NCBI RefSeq assembly: GCF_008973715.1
Contig: NZ_WBOL01000004.1
Span: forward strand, 124,001-188,000
From: Nitrincola schmidtii
GTDB taxonomy: Bacteria; Pseudomonadota; Gammaproteobacteria; Pseudomonadales; Balneatricaceae
Direction of reading: 5' to 3'
DNA length: 64,000 nucleotides
Positions 33,166-41,794 of this stretch are shown one piece after another. Position 1 is the first letter of the stretch. Each line of letters starts with the position of its first letter. The translations under genes were made by a program, and so were the position numbers. The notes under the pieces are model-generated. The model had not been told where the DNA came from and searched no databases. It was given only the letters and a program-made list of their open reading frames with translations.

Positions 33166-35340
33166 ATGAGCAGCAATTTAGCGCGTTCCCAAGCACTCCA
33201 AACCATTAGCCAACGTGCTCCAATGGATCTGGGTAAGACAGAGCCTTTGAGCAAGATTTGGGCTTGTGACGTTTTCAATCTAGCACGCATGGAAGAGTCT
33301 CTTTCTAAAAACGCTTTTAAAGCGATGAAAAAAACCTTTCAAACAGGTGCATTACTTGACCCTGCTACTGCCGATGTCGTTGCAGCAGCCATGAAAGAGT
33401 GGGCAATCTCTAAGGGTGCGAAGTTTTTCTCACACATTTTTTACCCCATGACCAATGTCACGGCCGAAAAACATGATGGTTTTATTATTACCAGTCCAGA
33501 AGGTAATGCCATTACCGATTTTAGCGGAAGCTTGTTGATCAAGGGTGAACCAGATGGTTCCTCTTTCCCTAACGGAAGTATCCGTGCAACTAACTCTGCA
33601 CGCGGTTATACCGCATGGGACCCCACTAGCCCCGCATATATCATGCATACCGCTAATGGTGCTACGCTGATGATTCCCTGTGTGTTTCTCTCTTGGACAG
33701 GTGAGTCTCTCGATAAAAAAATTCCTTTGTTACGCTCAAATTCGGCGATGGACAGTGCAGCTCAACGTGTATTGACGCTGATGGGTGAAACCGAGATTAC
33801 AACACTGAACTCAAGCTGTGGTGCGGAGCAAGAATACTTCCTCATCGATGAAGCCTACGCTTATGCTCGTCCAGATATTATGCAGTCAGGAAGAACATTG
33901 TATGGCGCTCCACCTGCAAAAGGTCAGCAATTTGATGACCATTATTTCGGTGCGATTCCAGAGCGTGTACAAGTGTTCATGCAAGACTTTGAAGACAAAC
34001 TCTATCGTCTCGGCATTCCTGCTAAAACACATCACAACGAAGTGGCACCGGGTCAGTTTGAAATAGCGCCATATTTTGAAGCATCCAATATTGCCGCTGA
34101 CCACCAGCAGCTGTTAATGGTGATCATGAAAACCACGGCTAAAGCACACGGCTTTTTATGTATGCTGCATGAGAAGCCGTTTGCGGGTGTCAATGGTTCG
34201 GGTAAACACGTTAACTGGTCTGTCGGTAACAGCACCCAGGGCAATCTTCTCGATCCAGGTGTGACTCCAGAAGACAATCTACATTTCTTGGTATTTTGTG
34301 CGGCGGTGATTCGAGGTGTACATTTGTACGGACCATTACTTCGAGCGGTTATCGCAACAGCCTCTAATGACCATCGCTTAGGCGCAAATGAAGCACCACC
34401 AGCCATTCTATCGGTTTACTTAGGTGATCAGCTGGAAAAAGTCTTCAATGAGATTAAAGATGGCAAAATTAGTAAAACGGTTAAAGGTGGTCAAATGGAT
34501 TTGGGTCTTTCACAGATTCTAAAATTTGATCGTGATCCTGGTGACCGTAACCGTACTTCACCTTTTGCGTTCACGGGCAACCGTTTTGAATTTCGCGCAG
34601 TCGGTTCGTCTCAGTCCGTTTCAGGTCCATTAGTTGCTATGAACACCATGCTAGCCGATTCTTTGGGCTGGATTGCTGACAAACTAGAGTCTGAACTCAA
34701 TAGCGGTAAAGATGTTGCTACCGCTTCGTTAGCAGTGCTGAAAGAAGTCATGGAATTGCATGGTACGGTTATTTTCGGTGGCGATGGCTATTCCTCTGAA
34801 TGGCACACTGCTGCAGTTAAGGAGCGCGGACTGAAAAACTTACCCACGTCTGCTGATGCACTACCAGAATTGATCAGTCCTGAAGTGGTCAGTCTTTTTG
34901 AGCGCACTGGCGTATTAACACCTGCTGAGTTGCATAGCCGTTTCGAAGTCTACGCCGAGCAGTACATCAACAGTATCGATGTTGAAGCAAAATTGATGGT
35001 TAATATGGCCACTACAATGATTTACCCAGCTGCAGTCAGCTATTTATCAGAGCTTTCAGCTACTTCAGCCACGCTTCAAGAGCTAGGTATCGAGCTAGAC
35101 AATAGTGTAGCCAAGGACATCGCTAAAGAAGCCAGTTCACTGATGGCAACATCCAGTCAATTAAAAGCGGCTTATGAGCGCCATGACTTCGACAGCGTTC
35201 AAGATCATATGCGCTTCTTAGCTGACACTGTCTGTCCTTTAATGGCAGAACTTCGCGGTTATGGTGATACGCTAGAAACACTGATTTCAGACGAACTATG
35301 GCCATTGCCTAAATACAGAGAAATGCTATTTATTAAGTAG
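33166..35340 (+). CDS. glnN: Glutamine synthetase type III
   Basis: 724 aa, the length of GSIII (GSI is ~470, GSII ~350). The N-terminal GSIII-specific domain contains AMKEWAISKGAKFFSHIFYP in interrupted form; core motifs include TLNSSCGAEQEYFLID, THHNEVAPGQFEIAP, GVNGSGKHVNWSVG and NRTSPFAFTGNRFEFRAVGSS in part. Condenses ammonia and glutamate to glutamine with ATP. It captures ammonia released by urease. Lacks the GSI adenylylation loop by family, so control is likely transcriptional, matching the sigma-54/NtrC region upstream. Confidence 0.95.
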   Translation: MSSNLARSQALQTISQRAPMDLGKTEPLSKIWACDVFNLARMEESLSKNAFKAMKKTFQTGALLDPATADVVAAAMKEWAISKGAKFFSHIFYPMTNVTAEKHDGFIITSPEGNAITDFSGSLLIKGEPDGSSFPNGSIRATNSARGYTAWDPTSPAYIMHTANGATLMIPCVFLSWTGESLDKKIPLLRSNSAMDSAAQRVLTLMGETEITTLNSSCGAEQEYFLIDEAYAYARPDIMQSGRTLYGAPPAKGQQFDDHYFGAIPERVQVFMQDFEDKLYRLGIPAKTHHNEVAPGQFEIAPYFEASNIAADHQQLLMVIMKTTAKAHGFLCMLHEKPFAGVNGSGKHVNWSVGNSTQGNLLDPGVTPEDNLHFLVFCAAVIRGVHLYGPLLRAVIATASNDHRLGANEAPPAILSVYLGDQLEKVFNEIKDGKISKTVKGGQMDLGLSQILKFDRDPGDRNRTSPFAFTGNRFEFRAVGSSQSVSGPLVAMNTMLADSLGWIADKLESELNSGKDVATASLAVLKEVMELHGTVIFGGDGYSSEWHTAAVKERGLKNLPTSADALPELISPEVVSLFERTGVLTPAELHSRFEVYAEQYINSIDVEAKLMVNMATTMIYPAAVSYLSELSATSATLQELGIELDNSVAKDIAKEASSLMATSSQLKAAYERHDFDSVQDHMRFLADTVCPLMAELRGYGDTLETLISDELWPLPKYREMLFIK

Positions 35341-35378
35341 TCTGTAGCGCCTTAAAACTCTTCACGAGTCTTAAAAAC

Positions 35379-35411
35379 AAAAGCCCTTGAGCGAACTGCT
35401 CAAGGGCTTTT
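35379..35411. terminator. Bidirectional terminator between GSIII and the BMP operon
   Basis: Perfect 14-bp stem AAAAGCCCTTGAGC (35379-35392) and GCTCAAGGGCTTTT (35398-35411), GAACT loop, with a T-run on either strand. Serves the convergent GSIII and BMP-importer operons. The following 35420-35505 is AT-rich with short CTAAGTAGC repeats and no gene. Confidence 0.92.
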
Positions 35412-35505
35412 TAGTTTTACTTTTGCTATCTAAATTTCTGATATCTAACTAAGTAGCGATCTAAGTAGCTAACTAAATTAGTCGCTACCTTTATTAAGCT
35501 GCCTA

Positions 35506-36570
35506 TTAGTTAGGGATATCGGAAGTAATTCCTTCAACGTAGAAATCCATCGTCAGTAGATCGCTATCCGGTGCAACTTCACCTTCAGCTAACCATGGCG
35601 TACCATCTTGCTTATTGATAGGACCTGTGAACGGATGGTATTCACCGGCAGCAATCGCCTCGATCATCGCTTCCGCTTCTGCACGAACCTCTTCAGGGAT
35701 TCGGTCACTCATCGGTGCGAAGCCAACCATGCCGTCAACGATACCATGCCAAACATTACCAGCTTCCCAAGTACCATCTTTGACTGCTTGAACGCGTTCA
35801 ATATAGTAAGGTGTCCAGACGTCTAGAATACCGGTTAAATGCGCTTCTGGCGCAAAGGCTGACATATCAGAAGCCTGACCAAATGCCATGATACCGGCAT
35901 CTTGCGCAACAATCAGCGGCGCGGTTGAGTCAGTATGTTGCATAATGATATCAGCACCTTGTTCAATCAGCGCTTCAGCAGCAGCGGCTTCTTGAGCTGG
36001 GTTGTACCAGCTATAAACCCAAACAACGTTGAATTCAACATCTGGGTTAACCGCTTTTGCATGGCGATACGCAGAGTTGATACCCATAATCACTTCTGGG
36101 ATCGGGAAAGAAGCGATGTAGCCTACTTTATTCGTCTCTGTCATCTTACCCGCGATATGACCTATCACAGCACGACCTTCATAAAAGCGCGCATTGTAAA
36201 GGCTGACATTGTCGGTTTCTTGAATGTAACCCGTAGCGTGCTCAAATTTCACATTCGGAAATCTGGCTGCAACCGTGTTCATATCGGGTCCATAGCCAAA
36301 CGAGGTAGCAAAGATCAGATCCGTACCTGATAGCGCCATTTGCGTCATTACACGTTCAGCATCAGCACCATAGCCAACATTTTCTACAAAGCTGGTTTGT
36401 ACTGAATCGCCAAACTTCTCTTCTAGCGCAAGACGAGCGATATCATGGGTATAGGTCCAACCGTGATCTCCGACAGGGCCGATGTAAACGAATCCGACCT
36501 TAGTGGTGTCGGCCATGACAGGCGCAGCAAGCGCAGCACAAAGTGCACCGACAGTTAGCAGTTTTTTCAT
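35506..36570 (-). CDS. BMP-family ABC transporter substrate-binding protein
   Basis: 354 aa from ATG 36570 (MKKLLTVGALCAALAAPVMA, a signal peptide). Mature BMP/Med fold: VGFVYIGPVGDHGWTYTHD, GTDLIFATSFGYG, TDSTAPLIVAQDAG. BMP proteins of this layout bind nucleosides or purine bases; next to xdh and guaD a purine nucleoside, xanthine or urate is likely. Not a lipoprotein. Last gene of ATPase-permease-permease-BMP, 33 bp after the second permease. Confidence 0.9.
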   Translation of the reverse strand: MKKLLTVGALCAALAAPVMADTTKVGFVYIGPVGDHGWTYTHDIARLALEEKFGDSVQTSFVENVGYGADAERVMTQMALSGTDLIFATSFGYGPDMNTVAARFPNVKFEHATGYIQETDNVSLYNARFYEGRAVIGHIAGKMTETNKVGYIASFPIPEVIMGINSAYRHAKAVNPDVEFNVVWVYSWYNPAQEAAAAEALIEQGADIIMQHTDSTAPLIVAQDAGIMAFGQASDMSAFAPEAHLTGILDVWTPYYIERVQAVKDGTWEAGNVWHGIVDGMVGFAPMSDRIPEEVRAEAEAMIEAIAAGEYHPFTGPINKQDGTPWLAEGEVAPDSDLLTMDFYVEGITSDIPN

Positions 36571-36603
36571 GAGTTTAGGTCTCCCCATTAACAGCATAAT
36601 GCC

Positions 36604-37536
36604 TCAATTTGAGGCGTGAAAAGGCCGGTTCAGCGATCCGGGTGCATTGAGCGACCCTCGTGCCTTGCCCGACGAAATAAATACCAATACAGCAATCGTG
36701 ATCAAATAGGGTGACATCGACAAATACTCAACCGGTATTTTGACACCCGCCGCTTGTAAATTAAGCTGAAGAACCACGATCCCACCAAACAGATAGGCAC
36801 CTGCCATCGCACGCCACGGGCGCCAACTGGCAAACACAACCAATGCTAAAGCGATCCAACCAATACCGACGGTCATGCCTTCGGTCCATTGAGGAACTCG
36901 AATCAGTGACAGGTAAGCTCCTCCCAAACCCGCACAGGCACCACCAAACATAATGGCAAGCACACGAACACGTTTAACATGGTAACCAAGCGCATGAGCG
37001 GCATCATGATTTTCACCGACAGCTCTTAAAATCATACCGCCTCGAGTGTATTTCAAAAACCACCAGACTGCGGCGACTAAGGCGATGGTCAAATAAACCA
37101 TAATGTCATGTGAAAATAGTGCGCGACCCAAAAACGGGATTTCTGACAATGGACCTAAATCAAGCTTGGGTGTTCTAGGAGGGGTCAAACCAACATACTT
37201 TTGGCCTAACAATGCAGATAAGCCCAAACCAAACAGGGTTAATGCTAACCCCGATGCCACTTGATTGGTCATTAAGGCTTGGGTCAATAAGGCAAAGAGT
37301 AATGACAAAGCCATTCCTCCGAGCGCTGCACCGATGAAACCCATTAACGGGCTACCGGTGTTGATCGCAATGATAAAACCGACGCAGGCACCCATAATCA
37401 TCATGCCTTCGACACCCAAATTCAGTACGCCGGCTTTTTCCACTACTAATTCACCAATGGCGGCCAACAAAATAGGTGTTGCAGCCACCATCAGCGCGGC
37501 CAATAACACAGCAATATTGATTGATCCAATCATCAT
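36604..37536 (-). CDS. BMP-type ABC transporter permease
   Basis: 310 aa (BPD_transp_2, as in nucleoside importers of the NupQ/YufQ kind). Hydrophobic throughout, with LAAIGELVVEKAGVLNLGVE and GMMIMGACVGF in the family position, and RAVGENHDAAHALGYHVKRV as the ATPase-contact loop. Overlaps the upstream permease by 4 bp. Pairs with the 361-aa permease to form a heterodimeric pore. Confidence 0.9.
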   Translation of the reverse strand: MMIGSINIAVLLAALMVAATPILLAAIGELVVEKAGVLNLGVEGMMIMGACVGFIIAINTGSPLMGFIGAALGGMALSLLFALLTQALMTNQVASGLALTLFGLGLSALLGQKYVGLTPPRTPKLDLGPLSEIPFLGRALFSHDIMVYLTIALVAAVWWFLKYTRGGMILRAVGENHDAAHALGYHVKRVRVLAIMFGGACAGLGGAYLSLIRVPQWTEGMTVGIGWIALALVVFASWRPWRAMAGAYLFGGIVVLQLNLQAAGVKIPVEYLSMSPYLITIAVLVFISSGKARGSLNAPGSLNRPFHASN

Positions 37537-38618
37537 GTGCGGACACCTCTGGTTAAACGCAAGCGATAGTTGGTTTGAAAATCAAGCGCCAGCAGGAAGA
37601 ACAGTAACATGCCCTGAAACACTTGAATTGACGCACTAGGCAGTTGCAGCATCATTTGACTCAATTCACCACCAATATAGGTCAAACCAAGCAATAAACC
37701 TGCAAAAACGATGCCGATGGGATTAAGTCGTCCAAGAAACGCCACAATGATGGCGGTAAAACCATAGCCAGAAGCAAACTCGATGCGCACTTGGCCACCA
37801 GGTCCTGAGACTTCGAACATACCGGCTAAACCTGCCAACATCCCAGAAATACCTAAACAGATAATCACCAGTCGTGTCGGCGACACGCCACCAAATCGAG
37901 CAGCACGAGGCGCTTGACCAGCCAGTTGAACATGGTAACCCAGCATATGACGTTTCATCATCGCATAGGCAAAGATCACCGCAATCAGCGCTGCCACGAC
38001 ACCCCAGTGAACTCCTGATCCTGCAAAAAGTTCTGCATTATGCGCTGCTTCATAACGTCGCAGATCGCGTGAACCTGGGAAACCTGGAATATCGGGATTT
38101 CGCATCAGCCCCAGCGCCATGGCTGCTAGAATTTTTTCAGCAACATAAACCAACAGCAGCGACACCAATATCTCATTGGTGTTAAAGCGAGTTTTCAAAA
38201 TCGCAGGAATCATCGCCCACAAGAAGCCACCAAAAGCGCCCGCTAACACCATCAATGGGAAGATATACCAGCCGGGTTGCGGGAAAAACAATAATGCAAC
38301 TCCAGCTCCAAACAGCGCACCGATAATGTACTGACCTTCCGCACCGATATTCCAGATATTCGCTTTAAAGCCTATCGCTAAGCCCACGGCGATCAGAATC
38401 AAAGGAGCCGACTTAATCAGCAACTGTGGGCGTGAGTAGCTACCAAAGGTTTCCGAAAAAATCGGATCAAAGAAAATTAAGCGTATTGCAACAACTGGGT
38501 CTTTGCCGAGCATGGCGAACATAATGCCACCGGCTAACATGGTCAGCGCAACGGCTAGAAAAGGATTGGCGATGCGCCAAAATTTTGAAGGTTCTTTGCG
38601 TTTCTCAAGCCGAATCAT
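37533..38618 (-). CDS. BMP-type ABC transporter permease
   Basis: 361 aa (BPD_transp_2, NupP/YufP kind). Contains ALIL-type membrane segments with GLAIGFKANIWNIGAEGQYI and the coupling loop LAGQAPRAARFGGVSPTRLV. Overlaps the ATPase gene by 4 bp and the next permease by 4 bp, so all three are translationally coupled. Works with the other permease and the dual ATPase. Confidence 0.9.
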   Translation of the reverse strand: MIRLEKRKEPSKFWRIANPFLAVALTMLAGGIMFAMLGKDPVVAIRLIFFDPIFSETFGSYSRPQLLIKSAPLILIAVGLAIGFKANIWNIGAEGQYIIGALFGAGVALLFFPQPGWYIFPLMVLAGAFGGFLWAMIPAILKTRFNTNEILVSLLLVYVAEKILAAMALGLMRNPDIPGFPGSRDLRRYEAAHNAELFAGSGVHWGVVAALIAVIFAYAMMKRHMLGYHVQLAGQAPRAARFGGVSPTRLVIICLGISGMLAGLAGMFEVSGPGGQVRIEFASGYGFTAIIVAFLGRLNPIGIVFAGLLLGLTYIGGELSQMMLQLPSASIQVFQGMLLFFLLALDFQTNYRLRLTRGVRT

Positions 38619-40141
38619 GCTGAACCCTCATGTGCTGGATGCATATCATGTGCTCCACCCATCATTAAACCTATCTCGTCTACACTTAAACCTTTAGCAG
38701 GTCGCACAGGAGTTAATCGCCCTTCATTCAACGCGGCAAAACTATCAGCAACCTCTAAGAGTTCATCCAAGTCTTGGCTAATCACTAGCACTGCAGCTCC
38801 TTTGCCTGCTAAATCTAACAAAGCTTGGCGAATAAAAGCAGCGGCAGCAGCATCTACTCCCCAGGTTGGCTGATTGACGACAATCACATCCGGATTTAAC
38901 TCGATTTCACGCCCTATCACATATTTTTGTAAGTTACCGCCTGATAAAGCGCGTGCTAAGACGTGTGACCCTGGCGTTCGTACATCAAAACGCGCAATCA
39001 CTTCTTGTGCAAAGGCATCCGTCGCACGCCAATTGATAAATCCGTATTTTGTAAGTTTTTTTCGTTCTGCAGCTGACAGTAACGCATTTTCTGTCAGGCT
39101 CATATCTGGCGCTGCGGCGTGGCCTAAACGTTCTTCAGGCGCTGCCACTAAACCTAAGCTTCGTCGTGCATTAGGTCCTAAGTTACCGATGGCATTACCT
39201 TTTAATCGAACTTGTTCTGCCGGTGCGGTCAATTCACCCGATAGCATCAGCAGTAACTCATCCTGACCATTTCCAGCAACACCCGCTATACCTAGGACCT
39301 CACCTGAGCGCAATGAAAAGGAGATATTTTTCAGTGAGGTACCAAAAGGGTTATTGGAAGCCAGTGACAACTTATCCACCTGCAAGACCACATCACCCAA
39401 GGGTCGATCGGGTTTTTCTGGCGGGGTCAGTATCTGCCCTACCATTAATTCAGCCAATTCTCGTGATGATTTTTCACGTGGATCACAGGTCGCTATTTTT
39501 CGACCCCCACGTAAAATGGTCGCTTCATCACACAGCGCACGAATTTCATCCAACTTATGCGAGATATAGAGAATCGCTGTACCTTCAGCAGATAACTGTC
39601 GTAGGGTTTTAAAAAGCACATCCACTTCCTGAGGCGTAAGCACCGATGTCGGCTCATCCATAATCAGAAGTTTAGGGTCCTGAAGAAGGCAGCGAACAAT
39701 TTCTACACGCTGGCGCTCACCCGCTGATAGATCTCCGACCAAACGGGTAGGATCTAGGGGCAAACCATACTCTTCTGAAACATCGCGGATACGCTGTGCT
39801 AAGTCTCGTAATGGCGGAGGATTTTCCATCCCAAGCGCCACGTTTTCGGCAACGTCCAGCGCATCAAACAAGCTAAAATGCTGGAATACCATCGCTACGC
39901 CGTTACGACGTGCTTCGGAAGGTTGTGATGGCGCATATGGCTGTCCGCGCAGGATCATTTCGCCCTGATCAGGTTTAACCAAACCATAAATCATCTTAAC
40001 CAGCGTTGACTTACCTGCACCATTTTCACCCAACAGCGCATGAACCTGACCTTCCCCGATTTCAAAAGAAACATCGTCATTGGCCAGTACACCTGGATAG
40101 GCCTTAGTCAAACCCTTCAGGCACAACAACGGCTTGCGCAT
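38615..40141 (-). CDS. BMP-type ABC transporter dual ATPase (NupO/YufO-like)
   Basis: 508 aa with two ABC cassettes. N-terminal: Walker A GENGAGKST, signature LSAGERQRVEIVRCL, Walker B LLIMDEPTSVLT. C-terminal: degenerate Walker A GVAGNGQDE, signature LSGGNLQKYVIGREI, and VIVVNQPTWGVD where Asn-Gln replaces the usual Asp-Glu. The asymmetry of a functional and a degenerate cassette is normal for this subfamily. First gene of the operon, divergent from xdhA. Confidence 0.9.
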   Translation of the reverse strand: MRKPLLCLKGLTKAYPGVLANDDVSFEIGEGQVHALLGENGAGKSTLVKMIYGLVKPDQGEMILRGQPYAPSQPSEARRNGVAMVFQHFSLFDALDVAENVALGMENPPPLRDLAQRIRDVSEEYGLPLDPTRLVGDLSAGERQRVEIVRCLLQDPKLLIMDEPTSVLTPQEVDVLFKTLRQLSAEGTAILYISHKLDEIRALCDEATILRGGRKIATCDPREKSSRELAELMVGQILTPPEKPDRPLGDVVLQVDKLSLASNNPFGTSLKNISFSLRSGEVLGIAGVAGNGQDELLLMLSGELTAPAEQVRLKGNAIGNLGPNARRSLGLVAAPEERLGHAAAPDMSLTENALLSAAERKKLTKYGFINWRATDAFAQEVIARFDVRTPGSHVLARALSGGNLQKYVIGREIELNPDVIVVNQPTWGVDAAAAAFIRQALLDLAGKGAAVLVISQDLDELLEVADSFAALNEGRLTPVRPAKGLSVDEIGLMMGGAHDMHPAHEGSA

Positions 40142-40224
40142 CGCCTTCCCCTTGTTAAATACCGTCTATCGAAACCTTGAAATATAAACACCTTTTTCAC
40201 ACAAACTCCATTTTTTTTAAAAGT

Positions 40225-40240
40225 TGGCAAGCTTCCTGCA
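40225..40240 (+). promoter_or_regulatory. Candidate sigma-54 promoter of the xdh operon
   Basis: TGGCAAGCTTCCTGCA keeps GG-N10-GC and TGGCA but has CTGC for TTGC. The predicted start is near 40251, inside the 16-bp palindrome at 40246-40261. No NtrC dyad was found in the 174-bp gap, so a sigma-54 reading is tentative. Confidence 0.45.
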
Positions 40241-40245
40241 ATTTT

Positions 40246-40261
40246 CTGACCAAGCAGTCAG
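40246..40261. promoter_or_regulatory. RutR-like operator upstream of xdhA
   Basis: CTGACCAAGCAGTCAG, dyad CTGAC-N6-GTCAG, 13 of 16 bases identical to the palindrome at 53417-53432 before the operon that ends in the RutR-like repressor gene. Its half site TGACC resembles the E. coli RutR half site. Confidence 0.65.
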
Positions 40262-40321
40262 GTTTTATTTGAACTATAGTAGTTAAAAATACAAAAACAT
40301 CAGTCTTTAGGAAGGATGCAG

Positions 40322-41794
40322 ATGCAATTTATGCTGAATCAGACACCCGTCACACTAGAAGAGTACGCACCAGATACGACTCTTTTGGAGTTTTTGCGCA
40401 CAGAAGTGGTGCAAAGAGGCACCAAAGAGGGATGTGCTTCAGGTGATTGCGGAGCCTGCACCGTAGTCGTTGCTGAACCAGACGGTGATCAATTGCGATA
40501 TCGTAGCATTAATAGCTGCATTACTTATTTAGGGGCGGTTGATGGCTGCCAAGTGATCACCGTAGAAGGACTCAGCTCATCATCAGAAGCATTGCATCCG
40601 GCTCAACAAGTGATGGTTGATCATCATGCCTCTCAATGTGGTTTTTGTACGCCGGGTTTCGTCATGTCGCTGTTTGCGATGATGCATCAACCTGCGAAGC
40701 TTACCTCTGAGGAGTACATTTATCAGGCACTGGGTGGCAATCTTTGCCGCTGCACAGGATACCGTCCGATTATTGATGCCGCGAAAGCCCTAATCTTATC
40801 CCCGCAGTCGACTGAGCAGACCGATGAGTTCGCCAAAAGAGAAACTCAACTGGTCAACACCTTACGGCAGTGGCAAGCAGATAAAGATGCGTCCGCATTG
40901 ACCCTGAAAGGGAAAAATTCATCCTTTTTTGCTAGCCCTCGATCCATGAACGAGCTACTTAGCCTACTCAACGAACACCCCGATGCTCGCTTGGTTGCTG
41001 GGTCAACCGATCTGGCATTAGAAACCACACAACAACTGCGAACCCTGCCAAAGCTTGTTTTTACAGGACATGTCGCAGAGATGCGCCAGATTGAAGATCG
41101 TGCTGACGTTTTACAGATAGGTGCAGCCGTGACCTACAGTGAAGCTGAATCCCAGTTAGTTCAGGCTTTTCCGGCAGTGTCTAATTTACTGCATCGCCTC
41201 GGCTCTCTTCAGGTGCGTAATCAAGGCACCTTAGGAGGTAATATTGCCAACGCATCGCCCATCGGCGATATGCCTCCCGTATTACTGGCTTTAGATGCCC
41301 GTTTACGCATCCGAAATGCTCACGATGTCACCGAGATACCGATCCATGAGTTTTTTACCGGCTATCGACAAACGTGTCTAACGACTGGCAGCGTGATTGA
41401 ATCCATTATTCTACCTAAGCTAGGTGAGAAGAGTTTTTTACGTATCTATAAACTGTCCAAGCGACTCGATGATGATATTTCGGCGGTCTGTCTTGCTCTG
41501 CATTTAACGCTGGACGGAACTCGCATTCTGGATGCACGACTGGGACTGGGAGGTATGGCAGCCATCCCTGCACGCGCTTATCAGGCTGAGGCCTCGTTAA
41601 TCGGTAAAGATTTTATTCCCGAAGAACTGCATGAAGCACAAATGGCACTTGCAGATGAGTTTTCACCCCTCAGCGATGTGCGCGCCAGTGCTGAATACCG
41701 CATGAAAAGTGTACAAAATTTGTTGCTACGTGCGGCGTTAGAATATCAAAGTAACCAATCGCTGGAGGTGATGCACTATGCGCACCTTGACTGA
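40322..41794 (+). CDS. xdhA: Xanthine dehydrogenase small subunit (2Fe-2S and FAD)
   Basis: 490 aa from ATG 40322, which sits 6 bp after AGGAAGG; an ATG two codons earlier abuts that site. N-terminal plant-type ferredoxin cluster (EGCASGDCGACT) and helical 2Fe-2S domain (CGFCTPGF, LCRCTGYRP), then an FAD domain with LVAGSTDLALE and LGGNIANASPIGD. Passes electrons from the molybdenum centre in XdhB to NAD+. First gene of the purine operon; overlaps xdhB by 17 bp. Confidence 0.95.
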   Translation: MQFMLNQTPVTLEEYAPDTTLLEFLRTEVVQRGTKEGCASGDCGACTVVVAEPDGDQLRYRSINSCITYLGAVDGCQVITVEGLSSSSEALHPAQQVMVDHHASQCGFCTPGFVMSLFAMMHQPAKLTSEEYIYQALGGNLCRCTGYRPIIDAAKALILSPQSTEQTDEFAKRETQLVNTLRQWQADKDASALTLKGKNSSFFASPRSMNELLSLLNEHPDARLVAGSTDLALETTQQLRTLPKLVFTGHVAEMRQIEDRADVLQIGAAVTYSEAESQLVQAFPAVSNLLHRLGSLQVRNQGTLGGNIANASPIGDMPPVLLALDARLRIRNAHDVTEIPIHEFFTGYRQTCLTTGSVIESIILPKLGEKSFLRIYKLSKRLDDDISAVCLALHLTLDGTRILDARLGLGGMAAIPARAYQAEASLIGKDFIPEELHEAQMALADEFSPLSDVRASAEYRMKSVQNLLLRAALEYQSNQSLEVMHYAHLD

